A DNA stretch of 64,000 nt from positions 1,426,001 through 1,490,000 of the forward strand of contig NZ_QMIK01000001.1 of assembly GCF_003316845.1 (NCBI RefSeq), read 5' to 3'. Positions 19,006 through 27,900 of the stretch are shown in pieces. The translations under genes were made by a program, and so were the position numbers. How positions within the stretch are numbered: position 1 is the first letter of the stretch; every line of letters begins with the position of its first letter. The notes below the pieces were generated by a model. That model was not told where the DNA came from. It did no database searches and saw only the letters and a list, made by a program, of their open reading frames with translations. The stretch comes from Cognataquiflexum aquatile (GTDB lineage: Bacteria; Bacteroidota; Bacteroidia; Cytophagales; Cyclobacteriaceae).

Positions 19006-20037
19006 ATGAAAATTGCCATCCATAATATACCCAATAAGGATCGATTCAGTTCTTACTGGGTGAAATACTGTGAAGAGCACAACATTCCTTTTAAAATCGT
19101 CAATTGTTTTGATTCAGACATTATAGCTCAACTTGAAGACTGTTCAGGCTTGATGTTCCATTTTTTTCTGGGGGCTCAAGACAAAATGCTATTTGCCAAA
19201 CAATTATTGTATTCTGTAGAAAGCTCAGGAAAAAAGGTTTTCCCGGACTTTCGGACAATGTGGCATTACGATGATAAATTAGGACAAAAATATTTGTTGG
19301 AATCCATAAAAGCCCCCCTTGTACCAACATATGTCTTTTTTCAAAAAGAAAAAGCGTTGGAATGGGCCAATTCCACACAATTCCCTAAAGTATTTAAATT
19401 AAGAAACGGTGCAAGCTCTTCCAATGTAAAATTGGTGAAACATAAAGACCGAGCAATTAATCTCATTGATCAAGCTTTTGGAAGAGGATTTAAACATCAA
19501 GGCAATGCCTGGCCACATTTGAAAGAAAGAATTAGAAAATATAAAATGGATAGCAGCAAATGGAGTGGTGTCAAAGCTGCAATCAAAAGGGTTTTTTATA
19601 TTCCTCCTTCAGAAAGGAAATACGGTGCAGAGAAAGGATACGTTTATTTTCAGGATTTTATTCCTTTAAATAATTTTGATATAAGAGTCATTGTAATCGA
19701 AAATAAGGCCTTTGCCATCAAAAGAATGGTAAGGGAAAATGATTTTCGTGCTTCGGGAAGTGGAATGATCAAATACGAAAGAGAACATTTTGATCCTGAT
19801 ACAATAAGGTTGGCACTTGATTTGGCAGGAAAATTAAATAGTCAAAGTGTTGCTTTTGATTTTATTTATTATGAGAGAAAGCCATTGGTAGTAGAAATAA
19901 GTTATTGTTTTACTTCACTCGGTGTTTATGAGAAATGTGAAGGTTTCTGGGACAAAGATATGAATTGGCATGAAGGTACTTTTAATCCATATGGTTGGAT
20001 GGTAGATTCTCTATTAAAGGACTTGAATCAAAAATAG
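19006..20037 (+). CDS. ATP-grasp domain protein
   Basis: A 343-residue protein with the ATP-grasp order: an N-terminal pre-ATP-grasp domain to about residue 85, FPKVFKLRNGASSSNVKLVK as the lysine and glycine-rich loop that clamps ATP, FQDFIPLNNFDIRVIVI in the central strand with D and R, and the metal-binding end SVAFDFIYYERKPLVVEIS. The family joins a carboxylate to an amine or thiol through an acylphosphate. It lies 45 bases behind the asparagine-synthetase-like gene on the same strand, so the two are probably co-transcribed. Two different carboxylate-activating enzymes in one glycan locus suggest that an amino acid or amine decorates the polymer. The substrate is unknown, and no peptide precursor gene is evident beside it. 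Confidence 0.8.
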   Translation: MKIAIHNIPNKDRFSSYWVKYCEEHNIPFKIVNCFDSDIIAQLEDCSGLMFHFFLGAQDKMLFAKQLLYSVESSGKKVFPDFRTMWHYDDKLGQKYLLESIKAPLVPTYVFFQKEKALEWANSTQFPKVFKLRNGASSSNVKLVKHKDRAINLIDQAFGRGFKHQGNAWPHLKERIRKYKMDSSKWSGVKAAIKRVFYIPPSERKYGAEKGYVYFQDFIPLNNFDIRVIVIENKAFAIKRMVRENDFRASGSGMIKYEREHFDPDTIRLALDLAGKLNSQSVAFDFIYYERKPLVVEISYCFTSLGVYEKCEGFWDKDMNWHEGTFNPYGWMVDSLLKDLNQK

Positions 20038-20539
20038 ATTCAGCTATTATTTCTTTTTTTAAGTATCTGACTTTAGTTATTCGATAGGAATATATGTTCA
20101 TTTCCTTTCCAATACCTAGTCAAACAAAAAAAACTGATAATGAACAAATGTTATTCTGCTTCACACGTATTGCCCGGGAAAGAAATTCCGAATTTAAAAT
20201 TATCTAGTCCATACCAACATACAACATAGTGGATACTTAATTTGAAATGGTTAATCTTTTTTTGGATTAAAATTTTTGTGAATATAAAATTCTTATAAAA
20301 TGAGTTATGGATTTAAGCTCCTTTGCAATTATCGAAATCTAAGTAGGTTTGATGACCGGATGCAGCGACTTAGACACGGTGCAAAGTTGTGGACTGTCCA
20401 CTATTTCCTGTTGTCGATTATCCTAACAACCCCTAAACCTAATTTGAAAGTAAAGGCATAATAAAGGTTGGTAATAAATAATGTAAAAATAAAAAGCAAT
20501 TTGCAATAAATTTAAAATTGCAATAAACAATTATTAGAA
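20038..20539. other. Intergenic region with one doubtful short ORF
   Basis: A 502-base gap between the ATP-grasp and pyruvyl transferase genes. A 53-codon ORF at 20300-20461 (MSYGFKLLCNYRNLSRFDD...) has no recognised family and no clear ribosome binding site. It may be a remnant of an older gene, or chance. A promoter for the following gene is likely in the AT-rich stretch 20460-20539. Confidence 0.4.
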
Positions 20540-21673
20540 ATGAAAATCGGAATATTGACCTTACCTCTCCACACAAATTATGGGGGAATTTTACAGGCTT
20601 ATGCGCTCAAAACTGTTTTGGAACAAATGGGTCATGACGCTTATTTGATTGATGTAAGATTAACCCAACAATCCATGTTGAAAGTATTTAAAAACAAAAT
20701 AAAGGAATTTATCTTTCGGGATAAAGCATTGCTAAAATCAAGCTTTTCCCGAAAAATAAAATTTCAGGCATATACGAAATTTACTAAACTGTTTATAGAT
20801 AAGCACTTCAAAAATAAAACTCATACAATGAGTAAAATTCACCAGTTGGAGGATGAAATAAAAAAATACAAATTCGATGCGTTTGTGGTTGGGAGTGATC
20901 AAATCTGGAATCCAAAATATTTCAAAAATATTGAAATTGCATTTTTATCCTTTGTCAACGATGAAAAAATCCTTAAAATTTCTTATGCCCCCTCTTTTGG
21001 ATCAGATACATGGTCATTCAGTCCTATACAAGAAAATAATTGTAAAACACTGATTCAAAATTTTGACGCGGTTTCTGTGAGAGAAGATTCAGGAGTCCAA
21101 TTATGTGAAAAGTATTTTGGCGCCAAAGCCAAATGGGTGTTGGATCCCACCATGTTGTTGAAAGCAGAAGAATATTTAAAGTTGATACCGAAATCTTTCA
21201 CAACCAAATCAGGAAAAATGTTTACTTATATTCTTGATAAAACAGAAGATAAGGCAAAGATGATATCATATATTGGTTCTCAAAAAAATCTCGAGGCATA
21301 TGAACTGCAAACCATTGAGGGGTATGGTCCAATTTCATTGGAAATGGGTACCAAGGCCTCTGTGGAAGAATGGATTAACAGTTTTTCAGAAGCAAAATTT
21401 GTAGTGACGGATTCTTTCCATGGGACAGTATTTTCAATATTGTTTAATAAACCATTTTATTCCGTGATCAACTTTAAAAGGGGGGCAACGAGATTCCAAT
21501 CCCTTCTAAAAGCTTTTGATTTGGAAGATAGATTATTGGGTTCCTTTAGTGATTTGGAGTCCAAAGATATTACCAATCAAATAGATTGGGAAAATGTGAA
21601 TAAGAAACTTGAAGGAAAAAGGACTGATTCTTTTTTGTTTTTGAAAGAAAGTTTGAAGAAAAGAAATTCTTAA
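20540..21673 (+). CDS. Polysaccharide pyruvyl transferase family protein (CsaB/WcaK-like)
   Basis: A 377-residue protein with the family signatures: MKIGILTLPLHTNYGGILQA at the start (N-x-G-G/D-x-L-Q), FDAFVVGSDQIWNP near residue 117, VSVREDSGVQLC (the SVRE element), WVLDPTMLL, and TDSFHGTVFSILFNKPF near the C-terminus. Members transfer pyruvate from phosphoenolpyruvate to make a ketal on a sugar, adding negative charge to the glycan; a few members act on other acceptors. Its place in the exopolysaccharide locus fits glycan pyruvylation. It is preceded by a 502-base gap and followed after 75 bases by the GH88/GH105-like gene. Confidence 0.85.
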   Translation: MKIGILTLPLHTNYGGILQAYALKTVLEQMGHDAYLIDVRLTQQSMLKVFKNKIKEFIFRDKALLKSSFSRKIKFQAYTKFTKLFIDKHFKNKTHTMSKIHQLEDEIKKYKFDAFVVGSDQIWNPKYFKNIEIAFLSFVNDEKILKISYAPSFGSDTWSFSPIQENNCKTLIQNFDAVSVREDSGVQLCEKYFGAKAKWVLDPTMLLKAEEYLKLIPKSFTTKSGKMFTYILDKTEDKAKMISYIGSQKNLEAYELQTIEGYGPISLEMGTKASVEEWINSFSEAKFVVTDSFHGTVFSILFNKPFYSVINFKRGATRFQSLLKAFDLEDRLLGSFSDLESKDITNQIDWENVNKKLEGKRTDSFLFLKESLKKRNS

Positions 21674-21748
21674 ACTTCATTCAGAATTTCGTATCGTAAA
21701 AACAATTTTTCAAATCTTGATAGTTACATTATTAATAATATTTATATC

Positions 21749-22912
21749 ATGAAGAGAAATGTAATAGCACTTTATATTATATTAATTCTCTCACTACTAT
21801 TGAATATAGCCTACTTTAAGTTTGATACATTTGATTATTATCTATTGCCTAAACTGAAAAAACACTTTTCTTATAAGACAATATCAGAGGTAAATCATAC
21901 GACTGAGTGGTTGATTTTTAATAAAGGGTTATATATGTTAAAATCACAAAATTCTTCAATGATTTACAGTGAGGATCAAGGATTGACAAATAAATTGTTA
22001 GGTTTAAAAAGTTCCCGAAAATCGCCTGAATTTCAAATTTATAATTTCCCAAAATCTTATCTGACATACACCTTGTTTTCTTATGCTTTCAAGGAAAATA
22101 ACTCTGAAATGGTTGCGGAAATAATCCACGAATTCGATAAGCTTATCGATTCAGAAGGGAAGCCTTTGTTCAATTTAAATAAAGTTGATCAAGTACCTTT
22201 TGCTTTGACCTCATTAGAATTGTACAAATACACTAAAGAAGTTAAATATTTAACTTTTGGACACAATATTTACAATTTTATCAAATCCCAAATGGATGAG
22301 AATGGAATAGTGTGCTACCGTCTTAATTCCAAGGTATATTTTTATGATACTTTGGGAATGATAATTCCTTTTTTGATGGTTTATTACAAAGTGACAAAGG
22401 AAGATGAAGTGATTTCTCTTGCTAGACATCAAATAGATTACTATATCACCAATAATGGAATAAATCATATTAATTATATGCCTATTCATGGCATAAGAAA
22501 GGCAGATCATGTACAAGTAGGTTCTGCAAACTGGGGAAGGGGAATAGGATGGTATTTTTTAGCTCTATCGTACTTTCATAAAGAAACAGGCGAATTCGAA
22601 AAAGAATTTAAAGGATTATCTAAAACCTTAAATGGACTAAGGAATAGTGAAGGTCTATGGAGTCAATTTCCCGGGACAAGTAATGTGTTTGACGCATCTA
22701 CTACAACTATGTTTATTTATTCAATGAAGTATGTTGATTTGAACTTATTCCCAAGTAAAGAAACTTTAAATTGCTTGAAAAACTATATTGCTGTTGACGG
22801 TGCAATATTACAAACATCCGGAGATACCTATACCTTAAATAACTACTCAAGGTCCTTTGGAAATAGCGAATTATCTCAAGGGATGCTACTACTTTTCCTC
22901 TCAGTAGATTGA
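21749..22912 (+). CDS. Membrane-anchored GH88/GH105-like (alpha/alpha)6-barrel protein
   Basis: A 387-residue protein with one N-terminal hydrophobic segment (residues ~5-25, VIALYIILILSLLLNIAYF), so it is probably tethered with the catalytic part in the periplasm. The C-terminal two thirds contain SANWGRGIGWYFLALSYF, close to the W-(G/A)-R-G-N-G-W motif of unsaturated uronyl hydrolases in GH88 and GH105, and later GLWSQFPGTSNVFDAS. Those enzymes remove the unsaturated uronic acid left by a lyase. In a biosynthetic locus it could instead trim, release or edit the polymer, or act as an epimerase-like protein of the same fold. The acidic residues needed for catalysis were not assigned with confidence. 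Confidence 0.6.
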   Translation: MKRNVIALYIILILSLLLNIAYFKFDTFDYYLLPKLKKHFSYKTISEVNHTTEWLIFNKGLYMLKSQNSSMIYSEDQGLTNKLLGLKSSRKSPEFQIYNFPKSYLTYTLFSYAFKENNSEMVAEIIHEFDKLIDSEGKPLFNLNKVDQVPFALTSLELYKYTKEVKYLTFGHNIYNFIKSQMDENGIVCYRLNSKVYFYDTLGMIIPFLMVYYKVTKEDEVISLARHQIDYYITNNGINHINYMPIHGIRKADHVQVGSANWGRGIGWYFLALSYFHKETGEFEKEFKGLSKTLNGLRNSEGLWSQFPGTSNVFDASTTTMFIYSMKYVDLNLFPSKETLNCLKNYIAVDGAILQTSGDTYTLNNYSRSFGNSELSQGMLLLFLSVD

Positions 22913-23268
22913 ATAATTAGACTGAAGTATAACACTATTTCCTAATCAAGCTAATGCTAGTTAAATTGAAAAAATTATGAACACTTATTTATAATTTCAA
23001 CAGTTTTTGTGCAATAATGCTTAGCAAATCCTTTATTAAAATTAATACCACATTAATCTTTGTTAAAACCAATCATAATGAACAATTACCAAAGATTAGA
23101 AAATAAAAAAAGAACAAAAAATAAAACCTGAAAAAACCTTTCCGTTAGATTAACATAAAAATTATAACTATCTTTTTTGGAATTCAATTTAAATAAATTT
23201 ACCACTTAGTTAATTTATTTGCAGAAATTGGTTTCTTTGAACATGAATTTTTAAAATCAAAAAAGAAA
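22913..23268. other. AT-rich intergenic region
   Basis: 356 bases of strongly AT-rich DNA between the GH88/GH105-like gene and the methyltransferase remnant. No ORF, hairpin or repeat stands out. Confidence 0.5.
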
Positions 23269-24065
23269 GTGAGAAAACTCCTAAAAAAAATCTATAGAAA
23301 TTTGAAAAATATCTGTTCCTATTACTATTTATCAACTGGATCTAAAATTGTTTGTCCAATTTGCAATTGGAAGGGTCACAATTTCAGACAAATTAAATAT
23401 GCTTTCAAACCTGAAAAAGTTAAGGTTGCCCCTCTTGCCTTCTTCAGAAAGGCATAGATTTGCATTATATTCCTTAAAGGAGAAACTTAAATATTCAGAA
23501 AGCACGCTACATATCGCCCCAGAGCAAATAATTGAGCCTTGGTTAAGGAAAATATCTAAAAATTATCTGAGTATTGATCTAATGTCACCTAAAGCAATGA
23601 AAAGTATGGATATTACTAATCTAGAATTAGGAGACAATGAATTCTTTTATTTGGTCTTTTCATGTTTTAGAACATATTGAAGATGATAAGAAGGCTATGA
23701 ATGAACTTTATAGAGTTCTATCCCCAAAAGGTATGGCTATTGTTGGAGTTCCTATTTACAATGGTAGGACCTATGAAAATAAAGGAATAATTACCCCTGA
23801 AGAAAGGCTTATTCATTTCAAACCAAAAGACCATGTCTGATTGTATGGACTAGATATTGAAAGAAAATTATAAAATGCCGGTTTTGAAGTCCAAGTAATT
23901 ATCACGCCCGTCTGTGATGAAGTTGATAAAAAAAGTATGGTCTGGAATATCCTTCTACCAAGGAAATATTTGTATGTAAAAAAACACCTATTTAAATCTA
24001 ATTTTATATTATTAGTACCTAAGATACTTTTACAATACCGTGTTAATATTCCTTCAAATAAGTAG
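23269..24065 (+). pseudogene. SAM-dependent methyltransferase, broken by two frameshifts and two stops
   Basis: Three reading frames together spell one methyltransferase. Frame one (GTG at 23269) gives a zinc-ribbon start, IVCPICNWKGHNF. The second frame, by about 23450, gives SERHRFALYSLKEKLKY, LHIAPEQIIEPWL and SIDLMSPKAMKSMDITNLEL, the SAM-binding part. The third frame, from about 23637, gives FIWSFHVLEHIEDDKKAMNE, LYRVLSPKGMAIVGVPIY and IHFKPKDHV. This is the order found in class I methyltransferases with a CPxC head. Within the third frame TGA at 23838-23840 and TAA at 23871-23873 interrupt the tail before a final TAG at 24063-24065. The gene is last in the plus-strand half of the locus. 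It is clearly decayed, so a methylation once made by this strain is probably lost. Confidence 0.85.
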
Positions 24066-24416
24066 ATATCTATTTTTCCTTCAATGTTCCAAACTGGTCT
24101 TTGTGAACAATTTTATCCTCATGCATTTCAATGGAAAGTCAAACAATCAGATTAGAATCCCCGGCTTACATTCAAAAATCTGAGGGTCTAAATGGTTGAT
24201 AAAGTCAAAACAATTAGCTTATTTCTTTTTAAATTCCTTGAACCTTAATATAACTTAGATTCAATAAATCATGTGAATGCTGACAAAAGCTTCAACTCAA
24301 TTTCTTGTCTGTTAACTATTAAAAAGTACAAAACGAAAAGCAATTTTCAATATTCTTCATTTTGGAAGATCAAATAAGGTTTCTACAATGAATATTCTTC
24401 GTACAAAAAAACAGTC
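24066..24416. other. Intergenic region between the two converging halves of the locus
   Basis: 351 bases between the methyltransferase remnant and the end of the ABC exporter gene. I expected a bidirectional terminator and did not find a convincing one. No ORF or repeat was recognised. Confidence 0.5.
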
Positions 24417-26258
24417 TCAGGATTCAATAGAACTAAAGTCCTGTAATTCCACCATTTTTCGGAATTCTGAAGATTTCTCCTGAAGCTCAAAAAAATCACC
24501 TTTATTTTCAATTATACCATCTTTCAATAAATAGATCACATCTGCATTTTTAATAGTGGATAACCTATGCGCGATTACCAGAATGGTGTAACTACCGCTT
24601 AATTCTTCAAAATAATTTTGGATTTCCTTTTCCGTCGAGGAATCCAAAGCGGAGGTCGCCTCATCCAAAACCAATAAATCGACAGACTTATACAATTCCC
24701 TTGCAATGGCAATTCTTTGTTTCTGTCCTCCTGACACCATAACCCCGTTGTTACCCAATGGAGTATCTTCAGCAAGATCCAAATTTTCGAAAAATTCAGA
24801 AAGTGAAGCTTTTTGTAGACTTTCCATAAATCTCTTCAAATTCTCATTGGTTTTTTCTGCCCAAAAAGTAACATTATTAAAAAGTGTATCATTAAAAATA
24901 ACAGGTTCTTGTGTGATATAGCCGATTCTCGATTGGAACTGCTGAATGTTGGATTTGGATAAATCTTTTCCATTGATCAATAAATTTCCATTTTGAACTG
25001 ACAAAAGACCGGAAATAATATTAGATAAGGTAGTCTTTCCACTGCCACTGGGCCCCACAAAGGCAATGGTTTTGTTCTTAGGTATAGATAGGTTAATGTT
25101 GCTTAGAAGCTTTTTATCTCCGTAGGAAAAGTCAACATTTTTCAACTCAATACTCTCGATGCTTTTGATATCAAAACCGCTGTTGTATTCAACCCGGTTT
25201 TTCTTTAAATCAGAAATAAATTCCTTGTAACTCCAAAGAGAACCAGAATTATTTAGAAAGGAATTCCAAAAATTTTGAAAAACTATGATCTGATTCAGAG
25301 ACCGGTAAAAAAACAGCAAACTCAAAATAATAGGACCTAAGGGTGTGTTGAAATAAGTAGTTTGGATCAAAATCACCACCACAACCACAAATATTGACAA
25401 TGGTTCTTTTGTTGATGCCAAAATGGAATTAAAGAACCCGATTTTTCTATTTCTATTGACAAGATCTATGATGGTTTTTTTGATTTTTTGGTTGTATTTC
25501 CCAATCTGACCGGTTGCTCTTAAATACTTGTAATTATGGATCTGTTGCAACATCAATCCATGGTAAGTATGATTGCTTTGGGTAATCTTCTTAGATGTTT
25601 CTTTGGTTTTTTTATAAATTCTATTGTATACCAAATTCGATAATGCCCCACCTATAACGACAAGTACCGCAAATTGTGGATTAGTCAAAAATGCCAAGGA
25701 AACGTATACTGCCACAAAAATCATGGATTGCATGGCTGAGGAATAATTTTTGTAGGCACCTTGAACTTTATCCACTTCAGAACTCAGGGAGTTTTGAATC
25801 ATCCCGGAATCCAACTTTATAAAATGTCGGTAATTCAAATTGGTGATACTTTCTACTGCCTCAAAACGTACTTTTTTTACAAAAAAAGTGGCCAAAATAA
25901 CATTATAATAGGATTCGATAAATTTAAAAACCGCTTTAAAAGTGAAGAAAAATAAAATTAACATCAATACCGTAAAAAGATTCAAAGAAAGTCCGATAGA
26001 ATTAAGCAATTCAATGAAATAATGCATGTTTCCTGTACTATCAGCGGTAGTGTTATAAACGCCACCGCTATCTACCAATTGAAGCAATGGAATAAACATC
26101 GCCAAACCTAAACCATCCATCAAACCTACTAAAAAACTTAAGGACATTGCAAAAAAGATTTTATTTCCTAGGTAGGAATAAAAGAATCTAAAATCAGAAA
26201 ATCTATTGGAAATCAAATTGGATATTTTCATTTTTATTGGAAAGGAATGAATGAGCAT
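24417..26258 (-). CDS. ABC exporter with fused membrane and ATPase domains (PglK/MsbA-like)
   Basis: A 613-residue half-transporter. Residues ~30-330 carry about six membrane helices, and the ATPase domain follows: Walker A GPSGSGKTT near residue 405, Q-loop YITQEPV, signature VSGGQKQR, Walker B LLVLDEATSALD and the H-loop histidine in IAHRLSTI. All motifs look intact, so the homodimer should hydrolyse ATP. In glycan loci without a separate MOP-type Wzx gene, as here, such proteins often flip undecaprenyl-linked oligosaccharides across the inner membrane (PglK is the model). It is separated by 358 bases from the Wzy-like gene upstream on the same strand. A second ATG at 26231 (MKISNLISN) may be the true start. 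Lipid or peptide export is the alternative. Confidence 0.8.
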   Translation of the reverse strand: MLIHSFPIKMKISNLISNRFSDFRFFYSYLGNKIFFAMSLSFLVGLMDGLGLAMFIPLLQLVDSGGVYNTTADSTGNMHYFIELLNSIGLSLNLFTVLMLILFFFTFKAVFKFIESYYNVILATFFVKKVRFEAVESITNLNYRHFIKLDSGMIQNSLSSEVDKVQGAYKNYSSAMQSMIFVAVYVSLAFLTNPQFAVLVVIGGALSNLVYNRIYKKTKETSKKITQSNHTYHGLMLQQIHNYKYLRATGQIGKYNQKIKKTIIDLVNRNRKIGFFNSILASTKEPLSIFVVVVVILIQTTYFNTPLGPIILSLLFFYRSLNQIIVFQNFWNSFLNNSGSLWSYKEFISDLKKNRVEYNSGFDIKSIESIELKNVDFSYGDKKLLSNINLSIPKNKTIAFVGPSGSGKTTLSNIISGLLSVQNGNLLINGKDLSKSNIQQFQSRIGYITQEPVIFNDTLFNNVTFWAEKTNENLKRFMESLQKASLSEFFENLDLAEDTPLGNNGVMVSGGQKQRIAIARELYKSVDLLVLDEATSALDSSTEKEIQNYFEELSGSYTILVIAHRLSTIKNADVIYLLKDGIIENKGDFFELQEKSSEFRKMVELQDFSSIES

Positions 26259-26616
26259 TATATTTTTCTATCAATTATTAAATATCACTTTTGCAACCCT
26301 CAATTATTTATAAAGGTGAAACAGTGACAAGGCTTATTGAAAATTTTATAAAGTCGGGCTAAAATTGCTCGAGACAACAATGAAATTCAATCCATTCTTA
26401 GTCAAGACAGTGAGGCGGACGTATTTCATAATATTTTTAAATCCGTTTATGGTAATTACCTTTAAACTATATGTATACAATATAGTGTTCTTGGTCAAAA
26501 CGTCTGCAAGGTACGATGTTTGGTCAATCAAGTGTTTAAGGGCGATTAATCAATAAATAATTTTCCACATTCTCTTTTTTAGCTACGATTCCTAATACAA
26601 TTATTTTCCGCCATTT
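26259..26616. other. Intergenic region, possible promoter of the ABC exporter gene
   Basis: 358 AT-rich bases between the Wzy-like gene and the ABC exporter. Two overlapping antiparallel ORFs of about 60 codons exist here but resemble no family and are probably chance. Confidence 0.45.
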
Positions 26617-27873
26617 TCAATTTAAGACAAGTCTATTCATCCTGATTTGTTCATTTTTTAATTGTTTTTTCCCAAACAAAACTCCAATTGTCATAAACAT
26701 ATATACCGGTAAAAGCGGCAATTTAGGGGAACCTACCAGAAAAAAAGCCACAAAACATAAACCAGTATAAATCAGCAATATCCAATCAGCCCTGGATTCA
26801 CATCTTTTCCATGCACGGTAAAATACTGAAGAAACCATCCCCAAGTAAAGGAACAACCCGAAAAAACCAAATCCATGGATAAAATAACCCAAATCTGTGT
26901 GCATCGGCCTATTTCCAAATATCTTTTTTCCATAATTCCCACCACTACTCAGCGGACCGTAACCAAACCAAGGGTCATACTCATAATAAACAAATAAATC
27001 TTTATACAATAGACCCAATTCCAAGACTCTTCCTTCACCTTCCAATTCCTTTTCTTCAAGATTTCTGCCCTCAATCCTTTCTACAAGCTGGTCACTAAAC
27101 CCTGTTGTTTTCACTACAATTAATATTACAATCCCAAATACAAAACCATACAATGCAAATTGTTTGAGTTGTTTGAAATTCAACAATTCCACCATCACAG
27201 TCAAGACAGCTAAAAGTGATAATGCCATCACCATCCTACGTAAAGTAAGCATAACCAAAAACAACCCAACTATTGAAACAGCTAAGTACAATGGCTTTTT
27301 ATCCAACAACCCTTTTCGGAAAGCCAAAAAAACCGCAAAAGGGAAAACACTGTATTGGGGCAAAGTAATATTTCCGAAAGATATCCCTGATTTAAAACCA
27401 TAAGTTGCTTCTGGATAATACCCAAAGACAGTAGATAAACCAGTATTTATGATGAAAAAAAACAAAAGTAAAAAAGCAGAAAAACCCAATTCCTCAAATA
27501 TTTTTTCTTTGGAATAATTTTTACTGATTTCAGGTGCCAATGTTATAACAGTTAATGTCCAATATAAACCAATAATCAGCAATCTGAGAGTTTTAAAATC
27601 ATCTATGATCTTTAGTTGAAAGGAAAAAAATAAAATAAGGACTATAAAAAAAATATTCCATTTCAGAAATGGAAGGTTGAAAACGGCATAATAAATTAAA
27701 AGAGCTACAAATAATACCTGATAGATTGGAAGAATTTTGCTCTTCTCCAGGATAGAAAACATAAAATAAAAAAAAGGCACGTAGACTATTGACAAAGGAC
27801 CTTTCTTCATGACAAAATAAGCCATCAATAATGGCAAAGATAAATCAATCAATAGCAGAAAAATATTCATCAT
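26617..27873 (-). CDS. wzy: Wzy-like O-antigen polymerase/ligase membrane protein
   Basis: A 418-residue polytopic protein with roughly ten to eleven hydrophobic segments from the N-terminus (MNIFLLLIDLSLPLLMAYFV). Toward the C-terminus a large hydrophilic loop carries PWFGYGPLSSGGNYG and RPMHTDLGYFIHGFGFFGLF, the G-x-G...H-x-D/N-x-(Y/F)-(L/I) pattern of O-antigen ligase and Wzy-like polymerases. Such proteins join lipid-linked repeat units in the periplasm. It begins 27 bases after the Wzc gene ends and so belongs to the Wza-Wzc-Wzy operon. Sequence divergence in this family is high, so polymerase is favoured over ligase by context alone. Confidence 0.7.
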   Translation of the reverse strand: MMNIFLLLIDLSLPLLMAYFVMKKGPLSIVYVPFFYFMFSILEKSKILPIYQVLFVALLIYYAVFNLPFLKWNIFFIVLILFFSFQLKIIDDFKTLRLLIIGLYWTLTVITLAPEISKNYSKEKIFEELGFSAFLLLFFFIINTGLSTVFGYYPEATYGFKSGISFGNITLPQYSVFPFAVFLAFRKGLLDKKPLYLAVSIVGLFLVMLTLRRMVMALSLLAVLTVMVELLNFKQLKQFALYGFVFGIVILIVVKTTGFSDQLVERIEGRNLEEKELEGEGRVLELGLLYKDLFVYYEYDPWFGYGPLSSGGNYGKKIFGNRPMHTDLGYFIHGFGFFGLFLYLGMVSSVFYRAWKRCESRADWILLIYTGLCFVAFFLVGSPKLPLLPVYMFMTIGVLFGKKQLKNEQIRMNRLVLN

Positions 27874-27900
27874 ATATCAATAAAATATAAGTATCAATAG

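Noticed and set aside
17227-20461. Lasso-peptide or graspetide gene cluster (AsnB-like plus ATP-grasp plus a 53-codon ORF at 20300)
   Set aside because: No transglutaminase-like B protein or RRE is present. The short ORF has no leader-core pattern, and the neighbours are all glycan genes.
26346-26556. Two overlapping short ORFs in the gap before the ABC exporter
   Set aside because: They are mutual antisense shadows in AT-rich DNA with no family resemblance.
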